From contig NC_030850.1 in assembly GCF_000208745.1 (NCBI RefSeq), positions 4,639,507 to 4,703,506 on the forward strand: a DNA stretch of 64,000 nt, in the 5' to 3' direction. This DNA is from Theobroma cacao (Eukaryota > Streptophyta > Magnoliopsida > Malvales > Malvaceae). The position numbers and the translations under genes are program-made. Below the pieces are notes generated by a model. It saw nothing but the letters and a program-made list of their open reading frames with translations. It was not told the origin of the DNA and ran no database searches. Position 1 is the first letter of the stretch, and each line of letters starts with the position of its first letter. Shown here piece after piece: positions 26,901 to 37,988 of the stretch.

Positions 26901-29900
26901 TCTTCATCTGTTACATTGTGCATATGTGTTCCAGTATACCAGTATACCACTTTTATCATTTTCTTCTGTAACTTAATAGGGACTTAAACATCATTTCTTC
27001 CACTGAAAGTTGTCAGTGCTAGAATGGGATCCTATTAACTTCATTTAGGTTTTTCATCATTTTTTACTCTTACCCTTCAGTTGAGGAAATTTGAGCATTT
27101 GCAAGTTTCTCCTTATATGTTAATGGAAACCCTCAGTAGGTGAAAGAAACGTTTTAGTGCTTTAGCAGTGATGAGAACTTCCAGATATTAGATCAGGGTT
27201 CAAGAGCTTGGTTAACCATGCTATTGTAATTTTTGTAGTATAATGACTGATAGAGTTATCTAATTTTAAAATTTTTTTGATGCAGGTTGACATTGCACCC
27301 ACCTTGGCTCTTCTATTTGGTATGCCAATCCCTAAGAACAATGTTGGTGTTCTTATTACAGAAGCTTTTGATTCTCTAAAAGGTTCATCTCTACTTCTTT
27401 CTTGATCAGTCATGAAGTAGTAACAAAAATGTAGAAGGAAAAGGGGAAAAAGTGGATACTATTTGGCAAAAGAAATATATAATTTTTCTGAAGGTTATGT
27501 CTGCCTTATTCCTAGATGATATCATAGTGGCATGCTTTTCCTCTGTAGCCTGGAGTATGGAAATTTTTTACAAATATTTGTTGCTCTATTCATCTTCCAT
27601 AAGATGCTGTTCTTGATGGACTCATTGAATCACATTTACAGTTATGCACAGGGTGCAACAGAAGAGTCTTAAAGTATACATTATGTGCGTTTTTGAAACC
27701 GGTGGAGTTTGGGCCAAATTATTACCTCTAGCCCGAAGTGATAAATAGGGATGGAATTTTAGCGAGAGAATGTTTCAAATTAGAAAATAAATCACTCCCT
27801 TTTAGGCCCATACGCTGTCTAAGCTGATGTGATCATCTAATTCCTTTCCTTCTTGATGAATTCAGAGGACCAACGTCTGAGGGCTCTGGAGTTAAATTCT
27901 TGGCAGTTGCTCAGATTGTTGCAAGCTCAGTTATCAGGTTTACCATGCAGAAATTTCCCCTGTGATGTATTCAGTAATCATCAGAGTTCTGGTCCTAGTG
28001 AGTGCAATCATAGTGCAGCGAATATGCTTTGTTGCTTGTATATGGAAGCGGAAGCTCTACACAGCTCCTTGAAGTCTAAGGGGGGCTCTGAGTGGGTTTT
28101 CTGCATGTTACACTATTTAGCATCACAATCATTAAATATTATCCAGTTACAAATATTTTTACTACCATTTGTTGTTGTGTAACTTGTAGGTTTGCTAGCA
28201 ACAAAGAGTACAGCAGGACTGCAGCAGCATATTACAAGTTTCTGAAATCTGCAAGTGAGTGGTTATCACGCAGATCCACTGATGTATGTATATTTATTTT
28301 AACAAGTTTCTGAGTTGATTGAAAAATTTTAAGTCTCTTTCGTATTAAAATAAAAATTAATTAGTGATATTCCAGGAGTGGTGTAAAAAAAACATTGACT
28401 AATTTTATTTATTTTTCTTGAAGATCTTATCTATCCTTTTAACCTTATTTTCATTTTGATCTTGAACAATTTCTTTTTTTTTTTTCTTTTGGGCAGAAAC
28501 CTGTTAAGCTACTTGCTGTTGGACTAGCAACAATGTTTATCTCATGTGTAATATTATCAAGCCTGATGTTTTGTTGGGTTAGAGAAATTTATCTGGGAGG
28601 AAAGCGACAGCCCTCCAACTTAAATGATAGCATGAATGGCTGGTCTTTAGATGAGACATTCATTCTTGGTGTTATCTTGATCCTTGTTACAAGTATGGGA
28701 TCAAGTTCTATGGTAGAGGAAGAGCATTACATATGGTATTTTGTGGTATCCACATTCTATCTCTTACTACTCCGTAAAACAGCACAGTCCCTTGCACCAG
28801 TTGGTGTCCAAAGTTCTCTTGGCATTCACAAAGTACTAAGTGGAAAAGTTTATTCTAGAATGTGTTTAATCTTTTTGCTGCTTATCTCCGGAAGGATTTT
28901 GAGAGGCTGGCATCAAGGTGGTGTAAACTGGACTACTCTACCTGACATTTCTAAATGGCTTGAACTGGCTGGGAGTCATTATGTGAAATTGCTTCAGCTA
29001 ATATCTGCATTCCTGGTGATCAGCATAGGTGTATGTGCTCTATTTTCAATAGAATCAAAGGGAAAATTTTTTCAGATGGTCAGACTTAGCTTTCTGATGT
29101 CTGCATTGCTGGTTTTGTTGCATATCATAAGATATCAGGATTATACATTTTCGTCAACTAATTATGGAGCTACCTTATTGGCACAAATAATCTATGCAAT
29201 TCTTGGTGCTGCGACTATGGGGATTGTTGTGGCCTTGCCATGGCTTATTCCTTTTTCAACCTTTAAGATTTGCCCTACTGATAATACCCTCTCACCTACT
29301 TCATTTTTTCTTAGCATTCAAGAGAAGTTTCCGTTGGTGGAATTAAGAGATTCTTTATATGTGATTGGGTGGTCATACATATATTGTTGGTGTCTTCTGC
29401 AGCTGTTGCTCCAACAGCCAATTAACTCAACACCCATACTATTGCTGCTTGTGCAAATATTGGCCAGCTTGCTCTATTTTGCTAGTAATGGAACCCAATA
29501 TAAAGAGTGGATAGAGGTCAGTTGCTACCTTATATTTTCCTGATTAATTATTTTATTTTCTCATTTGTGTTGAAGACAAGTAATTTTGCATGCTACTATC
29601 CCAATAAATAGATAGGAGTCATGTTGAACTTTCTCAAGTGAATTTTTGGATGAAAGGAGCATATGCTAATTGCTGAGGGTTGAGAGCCCCCTCATAGTTT
29701 CATTCTAAAGGATTAGTTTGTGCATTTTATGATGTTCATAGTTGTGAGAGTTAGATTTCAGTGTTCATTGCCTCATTTTTAAATTCATAAGGACATTCTC
29801 CTTGGTGAGCACTAGTACATACTTGACTTAGTACTCTTCTTTTTCATTCTTCAAACCCCCACCCCCCTCTGTTGTTCTGGAGTTTGTGTTTTGCTTTTTT

Positions 29901-30973
29901 CTCTCTTTGCCAAAGAAACTCTAAATTTGTTTAAAATCAAACGGTAGAAATTAAGCCTGTACGTACATGAACAAAAATAAGTTGAAAAGGTGTGAAGTGC
30001 TTTTAGGAACTCATGAAATGACCAACAGTTTTCTGGTACTAATGTCAGGACTTTGTTTTGTTTTCTTAGATTGCAGCATTGTACTACTTGGGAATGGCTG
30101 GTCATTTTGCTCTAGGAAATAGCAATACACTTGCTACTATTGATGTTGCTGGAGCTTTCATTGTATGTACTCTCTTTTTCCTTGCTCACTGTTAATATAC
30201 ACTCGAATGCAGACCTTTTTTTACTGGAAGACTTGTATTCAAACTTAATCTTTGCTATACATATGAAATTTAAGATATTGATATTAATTAAATTATCTAA
30301 CTTTCCCAATATTGTTTTTTGCTCATTGCAAGGGCATATCAAGTCACTCAACATTGCTGTCTGGCGTTCTAATGTTTATTATCACCTATGCGTCCCCCAT
30401 GTTTATTCTTCTTAGCCTGGTAATGTACATCTCTATGAAGAATACTGCCCATCTTGTAATTCCTGAGAAAGCAGATGCTGGAGACCTTCTCACGATGATG
30501 CTTGGTTTTCCTTGCCTCGTTCCTCTGGTCTTCAATTCAATTCTGTTGACTGCGTACACAGTTGTATTGCTGTTGATGAGGAATCATTTATTTGTTTGGA
30601 GTGTTTTCTCACCCAAGTAAGTTTTAAGTCTCATCAGAAAAACTTTGCCGCTTTTAGATGATTCAAATGTGTCTGCAAGCATGTTTCAATGATGTCAAAA
30701 AATTGCATGGATAGCTGGTGTTCTTGTTCTTAAGTAACATTTAACCTATTTTGTAAAAACCATAGAAGTATTTGATTTACTGTAATCCGTGTTATTTACT
30801 TTGCTTGTGGTAAAACTAATGACACAAATATGTCCAGGTACCTGTATGTCTGTGCAACAACCCTATGCACTTACATAGGGGTCTCCATTGTGGCTGCAAC
30901 TGGAATTTATACACATTTGGTACTGGGCATCCGGAAAAGAAAGCAAGTACCAATCAGCAACAACACAAGATAG
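20947..30973 (+). CDS. GPI ethanolamine phosphate transferase 2 (PIG-G/GPI7 type), 17 exons
   Basis: Exons: 20947-21071, 21172-21265, 21371-21415, 21508-21675, 21993-22077, 22184-22290, 22388-22468, 24044-24096, 25323-25425, 26679-26810, 27286-27382, 27866-28091, 28190-28283, 28497-29516, 30070-30162, 30333-30616, 30838-30973. They join in phase to 980 residues. The family adds ethanolamine phosphate to the second mannose of the GPI anchor in the ER. An N-terminal membrane segment (about 9-32) precedes an alkaline-phosphatase-like luminal domain. Its metal and catalytic residues are visible: D91 in VIDG, the Thr pair in PTVTMPR (about 137-139), D243 and H247 in GLDHVGH, D292 and H293 in SDHGM, and H301 in NHGG. 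A large C-terminal half (about 470-970) is polytopic membrane. Arabidopsis At2g22530 is the likely counterpart, from memory. The long exon 14 encodes most of the membrane part. Confidence 0.92.
22860..23165. mobile_element. hAT-MITE-like GGCC-rich repeat in GPI7 intron 7
   Basis: The segment begins TAGAGGTGTTCATGGGC, a motif I recognise as the terminal repeat of common plant hAT-type MITEs, and 27 bases later shows gacacctcta, its inverted start. An AT-rich middle (about 22950-23065) is followed by a second GGCC-rich part ending near 23165. The far end is degenerate and no clean 8-bp target duplication was identified, so limits are approximate. Confidence 0.5.
24279..24341. repeat. 63-bp perfect alternating purine-pyrimidine tract (Z-DNA candidate)
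   Basis: Every base from 24279 to 24341 alternates purine and pyrimidine. The centre is GC/GT-rich (cgcgcgcacgcgcgtgcgcg), flanked by GT and then AC/AT steps, and it is partly palindromic. Such tracts are the classic sequence for left-handed Z-DNA and cruciform extrusion. It lies in intron 8 of the GPI7-type gene. Confidence 0.9.
25823..26030 (+). repeat. Diverged tandem duplication in GPI7 intron 9
   Basis: Two copies about 110 bases apart share tatgcaaattctt / catgcaagttctt, gacagtcatt, and atataagcttttg followed by a caatt-a/ggtgatgggaat-like end. The second copy starts near 25935. Neither contains exon sequence. Confidence 0.75.
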
Positions 30974-31175
30974 CACTCAGAGCAATTAGCAACCCAATTT
31001 TGTGTTCTTCCAATATGGTGGAAGGTCATTTAATACTTGTTTCTTTTTTATTTCACTAACTTCCTCCATAGACGCATTTGGTACTGGCCATGCAGAAAAG
31101 TAAGCACCTCGCCATTAGCAACAACACAAGATAGAGTAACGGGCGACCCAATCTTGAATTCTTCGAAACCAACTA
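30911..31175 (+). repeat. Duplicated end of the last GPI7 exon
   Basis: The segment 30911-30973, the end of the coding exon with its TAG, recurs at 31072-31134 with a constant offset of 161 bases. Similarity continues into the 3' flank (aacccaatttt versus gacccaatctt). In the coding frame the copy is still open from ACG to the same TAG and ends with the identical ISNNTR. It is preceded by a pyrimidine-rich stretch ending in ccatag, which resembles a splice acceptor. Confidence 0.8.
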
Positions 31176-32380
31176 AGTTGGTGTAACTAGTTGTTTCATA
31201 AGATTCCCTAGCTTCCTCAATGGATGTGATATTGCATGTAGGAATCAGATGAAGAAAGTATAGTAATAGGAATATTAGAAGATACTCCTGAAGCAGTTGG
31301 TGGTCTTTGTTTACATAAAAACATCATTTCTGGGGTCAAATGAAGCTGAATATTTTGTTGGTGAGACAGGTGAATGCCTATGGTTACATGATAGAAAGGA
31401 AGGATCATTCTGAAACTGGCTTTTAAATCTTGATTTTTTATTTTTATTTGTTCTGCTTTCAGGTCAGAGTTTGTTATTTTAGCAAATGGAACAATGCAGA
31501 CAAACATTGGCATTCACACCGGGTGAATGGTATTGTCTTTATTTTTCTTATCAAAATTTAGTTTTTCAATAATATTTAAATGATGTGGCAAAATAATGGT
31601 AGCTGATTTAGGATTTTAAAGGATGAAATAGGAGTTGGACCTCTGTTTTACTTGCGTCAGCACATGAATCATCCTGGAAAGAAAAATATAGATGTGCATC
31701 GCATTCCTACTTGGGGTTGAAGTAAAGGTGCTAGATTCGTTTAGATGTACTTTAAATAAATAACAAAAATATGAATTAAATGAAATCAAAATAAATTTTA
31801 GATGTATAAAAATTTAATTTACAATGATTATTATTATAATTATTATTATCTAGAAGATAATTGTAAGTTGTTTTGTTTTCCAAATTCGTATGATAAAAGT
31901 GTAGGAAAAGAGAAAATAAAACAAAAATTTGTACTGACGATTGATGAGAGGTAACCGTTGGGTATTATCCTCGTTGCTCAAGCAGAAGAATTGCGTCACT
32001 CAGATACTCACTGTCCCCTTGGATGAACAGATTGCAGGGCTGAGAAATGATCAAAACACCCTCATATCCTACTTCACCACTCCATGTCCACATTCGGTAT
32101 TTCAATATCTTTGCAGTTTCTCCCTCTCCCTACGCTCTAGCTCGCCAATAAGAATGCGACCCGAATCAGCCGGACCTCACCTAATCGTTCGCCCGCCTGT
32201 CTTGTCACGTCCCCACTATTGCTTTAATTCCTCCTCCTCCTCTATTATAAGAAAATCCGACTCTCGAAAACCCGACCCGTAATCAGAACCCGCTCTCTCC
32301 ATTCTAGGACTTAAACCCTCATGACTGATTAGCTTCTTTTTTACTCAACAAGTTGCTAACATTCAACCCACCGCAAAACA
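31176..32380. other. Intergenic region before the zinc-ribbon gene
   Basis: Apart from the repeat at its left edge, this is AT-rich up to about 31930 and then mixed. The 113-codon plus-strand frame at 31941-32282 shows no domain and probably lies in the promoter or leader of the next gene. CTATTATAAG near 32243 is a weak TATA candidate. Confidence 0.4.
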
Positions 32381-33178
32381 ATGACCCATACCTCCAAAAC
32401 AAAGATTTCATACGAGCAAAAACAGGAAAGCCATTTTTTTAACATGGGTTGCGATGGCAATGAGTTCAAAAGGAATGATTTAAAGCAAGAAAGAAGTGGA
32501 AAAAAAGAGCCAAACAAAGCGCCTTTAGAGAGTGAAAATGAGAAGGGCACGTTTTGGACTGTTTGTCCATACTGTTATTACATGTATGAGTATGAAAAGA
32601 AGTATGAAGAGTGTTGCTTGGTTTGTCAGAATTGTAGAAAAGGGTTTCATGGAGTGGCGGTGGCTGCGCCTCCGGAAAGTTTGTTGGTGAAAGGGAAAGA
32701 TGGTGGGTATTATTCTGGATATGGGTTTTTTCCATTAGGTCGTTTTGGGGATAGTTTCTTGGGTGACAAGAAAGAGGTTGGTGGGGGAGATACTGGGAAA
32801 AAGCATGAGGTTGTGGAGATATCTGATGATAGTGCTGATGAGACGAAAAATATGGATGTGAAAAATAAGGGTAGTAAAGTGAAAGTAGAAGTTTTGAACA
32901 CTGGTGAAGGAAGGCGTGTAATGACGAGAGTAAAATCTGTGCCGAGGAATACAAAGAAAATGATGGGCAAAGGGGTAAAGGGGAAGAAAGTTGAGAAGAT
33001 GAGTGTTCTAGAAATGAATGTGGAGCTTGGGAATGGAGTTGGAGATGGTGATTGTGGAAGTGGAAGTGGTGGAGGAGTAGGTGTTGGAAGTGGATGTCAG
33101 GATGGTTGTATTGAGAATGAGTTGGAGTTCTTTGAGGGAGATGATGATATATTTGTTGGGTTGAAGGGTATATATTGA
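32381..33178 (+). CDS. Intronless zinc beta-ribbon protein related to DUF3444 DnaJ-like proteins
   Basis: The 265-residue frame has no introns. Around residues 58-95 it carries FWTVCPYC then CQNCRKGFHGV, a CxxC/CxxC pair (C62, C65, C82, C85) like the zinc beta-ribbon that follows the J domain in plant DnaJ proteins with DUF3444. There is no J domain and no DUF3444 here, so it is a stand-alone ribbon protein. The rest is basic and low in complexity: VVEISDDSADE at about 146-156 resembles a SUMO-interacting motif, Lys-rich tracts follow (165-215), then Gly/Ser-rich (about 225-245) and an acidic end. A nuclear role is plausible, but the function is unknown. The second ATG at 32444 has the stronger context (a at -3, G at +4) and may be the true start. 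Confidence 0.75.
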   Translation: MTHTSKTKISYEQKQESHFFNMGCDGNEFKRNDLKQERSGKKEPNKAPLESENEKGTFWTVCPYCYYMYEYEKKYEECCLVCQNCRKGFHGVAVAAPPESLLVKGKDGGYYSGYGFFPLGRFGDSFLGDKKEVGGGDTGKKHEVVEISDDSADETKNMDVKNKGSKVKVEVLNTGEGRRVMTRVKSVPRNTKKMMGKGVKGKKVEKMSVLEMNVELGNGVGDGDCGSGSGGGVGVGSGCQDGCIENELEFFEGDDDIFVGLKGIY

Positions 33179-34517
33179 TCCAAGTCTATGGAGAGGGTAT
33201 GGTTATTTGAAGGTTGTAAAGGGAGTCCTCTCTGTGCCTATATGGTTTTAACAGTAGACAGTTCAACAGGAAAGCAAAATTGTGTAGGGCGCTGACAATG
33301 TGTTTCCTAATCTCATAGTTGAAAACGAAATGCAGTAGTTGTAATGTTCTTGAATCTTGATAATTCTTGTTATTTCATGGTTATTAGTAATGGAAACTGT
33401 GTTATGGTTCTTAAGTATGTGCTTTGATCTCTTGTTTAACTATATGTCCTTGAAGGGAGAGTTTTTCACTGTTTAGATGACATGTTACAAGGGACTCGAT
33501 AGCCATGGCGATTATAGTGTCAACCTCTGTTTCTCGAACAAATTTTGTTATAACCAGTTGTGTAGGATTTACTTTACATTTGTCTGTACGCATCAAATAG
33601 TTTAGCTTGATTGAGGACTAAAGCTGAATTTCCTGATAATATTTCTCAAGTTTTGCATGCTCAGTGTTTAAACAATTTTAGCTTTTAATGAAGATACTGA
33701 TATAAACATATTAAGATCTATGAAAGTGCCTTTCTAGAGAAGCTGGTTCCATCTGATTAAAATGCCTATCTATGAGGTAAGAATAAATTTGTGGATACTT
33801 AAGGGTTTGTGAGATATGAATGAATTTGTGGACACTGAAGGTTGGTTCCCTTGTCTCTCAAACAGTTTCATTCCAGCTTTGTCAATTGACAATGGGTCCA
33901 CTTTCTTAGAAAGTACTATGAGGAAAAAGAAAGAAAAAATGGATAGAAGGAAGTTGATGGAAACGCTCCACAAATCTCTATATCTATCAGAAGATTGATG
34001 AAACAGGAGGGTTCCAAGTGAATGGAAATGAAGTCTTCTAATATATTTCATACTTCTCTGATTTCAGGTTTCTCATGAGATGTTCTTATTTGCTTCGTTG
34101 GTCTTCATTCACACTTGTGATTTCTTTTGGTATGAATTTGCAGAAGGTCCCCTTTAGATTTTCCAGTAATACCTGCTGTTGGTGATATTGCACAGACACA
34201 GTTTGATATTCCTAGATGGCATTAGCAATTTCTTATGTTAAGCTGGTCTTGCTATGCATTTATCTTATGGTCTTTGTATCTAGTCACAAATCACAAATTA
34301 TTTTTCTAAAGCTTTCCTTGATTTTAGTTGAACTTGCTAATTCTGTCATGGTTGTGAGAGAGCTGAATAGCTGATGGACAATTTTTTTAATTTTTTGGCT
34401 GGCTTGATTTAGTTATGATTGGTCCCAATGGAACTTAACAATGATAGTTAGAGGTGAATTAGTAGTTGATAAAATGGCAAATAATGAGCAAGACAGTTTC
34501 ATGTCAGAAACAGCTCA
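33179..34517. other. Intergenic region, no gene seen
   Basis: The first few hundred bases should be the 3' UTR of the zinc-ribbon gene. The remaining short frames on either strand (for example 33816-33998 plus, 33770-34051 minus) show no domain and no splice partners. Confidence 0.45.
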
Positions 34518-34656
34518 ATGGAAAAGAATAAAAAAATGGTGGTTTATTCAGATAACGCCATAGAAGATGATTGTGGTGATTACCACCAGCAGAACTATCA
34601 ATCTCAGCAAATTATTTCCCTGCAGACGATGAATTCCACCAGATCGTGTTCTCAAG
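34518..34656 (+). pseudogene. Possible detached 5' exon of a bHLH gene
   Basis: The frame from ATG 34518 (or ATG 34536) is polar and Gln-rich, with YHQQNY, SQQIISLQTMNSTRSCSQ and a good donor (ctcaag then gtaaag) at 34656. The Tyr/Gln/Ser style resembles the segment just before the basic region in the bHLH gene 1.7 kb downstream (GGYYSS, NSLSQQVI). It ends in phase 1. An acceptor at 36214-36223 (tctctccatag) could join it in frame to the downstream bHLH exon through 36294. It could therefore be the true first exon or a remnant of a duplicated neighbour. No domain proves either. Confidence 0.35.
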
Positions 34657-36276
34657 GTAAAGTCAGAATATTGCTTGCATATGGAATTCCTACCATTTCA
34701 TGGGTCAAAACTAAACATTCAAGGAAGGAGAAAAGGAAAAACTATATGATCATTCCTAGTAACCTAACAAAATCCCCTGTTCTTCTTTTCCAAGTCCCTG
34801 TTTTAACAGATTGGTTGTCATGGTCTGGTGCCTTTAATCAGTGCAAAATATTTGTCTCATGAGCAGTTATAAAGCTTGGACCAAATTGTTAGGCCTGATA
34901 ATCCAATAGTAGATAATTTAACCCATGGACTTCCTTTTTTTTTTTTTTTTCATTTATTGTGTGGTAAATCATGCAAAAATTTCATGGTATATAGGCAGCA
35001 GAAATGGTGTTCGACTGTCTTGAGCATTGTCCAATATTGTGGCAACTCTCATATTCGCTTCTTTGAACTGAGTCTGTGAGGAATGATATGATAAACTTGT
35101 GGAACAAACTTCAGGACTATTCATAGTCGATAGAGTTTTTGTTTTTTTAACAAAATAAGAGTTAATTACGTATTATTCATAAAAGTTTTAAGTATAAGCA
35201 ATGATGAATTTAATCTAAACCAGAGAAAAAGGAATGAAGAAGATTCAACTTCATTTCCGTTAATTTTTTTTATTTTTATTGTGATCAGATAAAGAGAATT
35301 TTTTAAAAGTTCAGTATATTAATTATGAAAAAATAACCTTTCGATAAAGAGAATTGAACACAAGATTTTAGTTATATCTTTCTTCTTTTTGCAGAGGCTT
35401 TGCATAGAAGCAAACTTGTAAATTAGATAGGTGACAATATACTTCTAAACTATCGTAACTCGGATTGAAATCAAGTGGCAAACCCTTGCTAGCCCTTATC
35501 AATGTTTGTATTTTTTGACTTCGAAGACAAAATCAGCCATGATAATATAACTTTTTCAAAAAAAGCAAAAAAAAATGAGATTTGAAAATGTATTATATTT
35601 GAGAAATGATTTGAGTTTAGGGTTTAAGATTTAAGGATTTAGAGTTCAGGTTAAAGATTTAGGGATTTAGAGTTTAGAGTTTAGGCAAAGTATCTGTATG
35701 GTTGCTATCAGTCACTGACTTGGCGTCTAAATCAAGCTAGTCTGGCGTCTAAATCAATTTAGTGAGCTAAGAAAGGATGGTTATGGGAAGTTGCCTCCTG
35801 AAACTCAGGAGCTGCGGCCCGGATTTGAGTTAGGGAGATTTGAGTGCAATTGATCGGGAAAAAGGGACAGAAGAGGGAAAGAAAGGCCGGAGAGCCACCG
35901 GCTGTAGAGAGGTGGCGCGGCTGCATAATCCATAGAGTTAATATCAGATCACACCAACAATTTCACATTCCAATATCTTAGAATTAAATGTCAGGATTTT
36001 ATCAAATACTTAAGATTACAACATCTTATAAATAAGATAAAATCATCCCATGTTCGATACATCGATTCTCATTTATAAGGTGTAATATCTCTTGTTCTTC
36101 CTGTCTTTAATGCAGACATATGCCCGTCTTATTAATTACCTGTAAAGGGCAATAACCTTGTACGATGCTCTTTGGATCAAAATCTCTCTACCAATCTCTC
36201 CATAGAGAGCAAACATTTGTTCTTCCTCTTTCTTTCGAAGGAACAATTTTTACTGGAGGCAAACCTGAGGTCCCCC
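34657..36276. other. Region between the candidate exon and the bHLH exons
   Basis: Mostly AT-rich. It contains a T-run near 34930, a telomere-like degenerate repeat at 35612-35686, and a short GC-rich patch (35810-35930) preceded by two copies of ctggcgtctaaatca near 35720-35755. No coding exon was recognised apart from the possible bHLH extension at 36224-36294. Confidence 0.4.
35612..35686 (+). repeat. Degenerate TTTAGGG-like repeat
   Basis: A run of about ten 7-8 base units drifts around tttagggt, tttagagt and atttaggg. The plant telomere unit is TTTAGGG, so this is either an interstitial telomere-like relic or simple low-complexity drift. Only two or three units keep the full motif. Confidence 0.5.
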
Positions 36277-37207
36277 ATGGTCCGTCTGAAACAGGTAATG
36301 ATTTACTGTTTTTACCCCTTTTCTGATTCCTTTATCAAGCTATCTTCTCAAAACCATGCGTTTTACCTTCTGGTTTTGTACTTGTAGTTAGAACAAGATA
36401 TACAACATCCTCTTGGGGGTTACTATAGTTCAGCGTTATGCTCAAGGCCAAACAGCCTTTCGCAACAAGTGATTCCCACCATTGACATCCTCCTGAAAAG
36501 TTTGCCGAGGAAGACGAAATCAAAGGCTGAGACCAACATAGCCAATGCTGTGAGACATAGAATTGCTGAGAGGCATCGAAGAAAGCGTATCTGCCAACAG
36601 TATGACATACTCCGTTCCATCCTACCAAACTTGATCAAAGTAAGTGATGATAGAACACAATTAGTATTACATCAAAGGTTAGATTAAGTTCTATATTTTG
36701 TTTGCAGAAATTTCTCGAATTCTACTAATGAACAAATGAAAAAAAAAACCAGCTCATCGATAATGAAAGGGTACTCAGCAATCGTTTCATTTCATGCAAC
36801 AGATGGACAAGGCATCCGTGCTGGGCGAGACAATCAGGCAGGTGAGGGAGTTGAAAAAGAGACTAAAAGAAACGAAAGCAGTTTGTCGTGGAAGCTTAGA
36901 GGGTGTGCTCCCTGGTGAGTCAGACAACTTGAGTTTGGGTTATTGTGAAAGCGATGGGAGTTTGTTGAAGGCAACATTCAGTTGTGACGACAGGGCAGAG
37001 CTGATATCTGATCTGACACGGGCAGTGAGGACGGTGAATGGGAGGGTTGTAAGAGCAGAGATGGTGTTTGTAGGAGGAAGGAATAAAAGTGTGTTGTGGG
37101 TAAAAGGGCTTAGTGGAAATGAAGGTATATGTATGCTTAAGAGGGCTTTGAAGATGGCCGTAGATAGACCTAAGATGAAAAATGGGAAGCCTCGTTTCAC
37201 TCACTGA
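36277..37207 (+). CDS. bHLH transcription factor (bHLH30/51/106/131-like group)
   Basis: Exons: 36277-36294, 36388-36639, 36803-37207, giving 224 residues if ATG 36277 is the start. The basic region reads HRIAERHRRKR and keeps His, Glu and Arg at the positions (5, 9, 13) that contact an E-box or G-box. Helix 1 is DILRSILPNL, an intron falls in the loop after LIK, and helix 2 starts MDKASVLGETIRQVRELKKRL. An ACT-like C-terminal half follows (ATFSCDDRAELISDLTRAV... to the end), as usual in this group. PRKTKSKAE before the basic region is a probable nuclear signal. The first exon is uncertain: it contributes only six residues, and the frame stays open upstream to about 36130 with possible acceptors, so the protein may begin further 5' (see 34518-34656). 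Confidence 0.8.
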
Positions 37208-37988
37208 TTATTCTGTTGTAATTTCTAGCAGTTGTAGAGCAATGGAAAAGGGTAGGTTTAAGAGTATATTTAAAGAATAATGGTAAATAGTGCTTCGTGT
37301 AATCATTTTTGCAGTTGCAGTTCTATGACAAAGAACAGGATTTTGAAACATGATTGCCCCAATTCTACTAAGATTTTGTATAAAACTACGACTTAATTTT
37401 CTTCGGGTAGATTTGTGCTTCAAAATTCAAGCACCTTTGCCAAGACCTTGATGAATGGTAAATATATTGCATTAGCATACCATCAACATGTGAGTTCAAC
37501 CTGTCGCTTAAATTTGAGTCTTGAATTGGCAAGAACATCAACAAAAGTTTTTTATTTTATTTTTTCTGTTCCACTAGGGAGGGGGTTTATATTCAATTGA
37601 GCCAGCTCATGGCAGGCAATATGCATCAATACATTGGGTTATTACTCAGCACTTATAAACTAAAAAACTTGTGATGAAGTCTGTAAAAAAGGGTTTCCCA
37701 TGATCTATTATTACTGTCAAACTGAATACTATGTACAACAAATTAATCAAGGCATAGCCCAAGAACAAACTTTTACTTCTAGGCAGGAAAGAATTTAGTA
37801 GTTTCTTGTGCTAGCTTTTGACTAATTTCACAAGGCATTTCCCCAAACAAGATGCTAAGAAGATGTAAATAGGATTGGCTCCTCAGCAGGGAAAAGAGAT
37901 ATACAGCACATACCAATCCTACATCTGTTGGTCCAAAGCTTGAATAATTGTAGACAATCTCTGTGTATGGTAAATAGCAAAGTCAGTG
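37208..37988. other. Convergent 3' regions of the bHLH and IMPACT-family genes
   Basis: About 780 bases lie between the two stop codons, which face each other. This should contain both 3' UTRs. No further gene is visible. Confidence 0.5.

Noticed and set aside
31941..32282. Plus-strand open frame of 113 codons before the zinc-ribbon gene
   Set aside because: No domain and a Ser/Pro-rich chance look. It is more likely promoter or leader of the next gene.
32466..32954. Minus-strand open frame of 162 codons
   Set aside because: It lies entirely opposite the zinc-ribbon gene, whose CxxC motifs support the plus strand. The His/Ser/Pro-rich translation is typical of a shadow.
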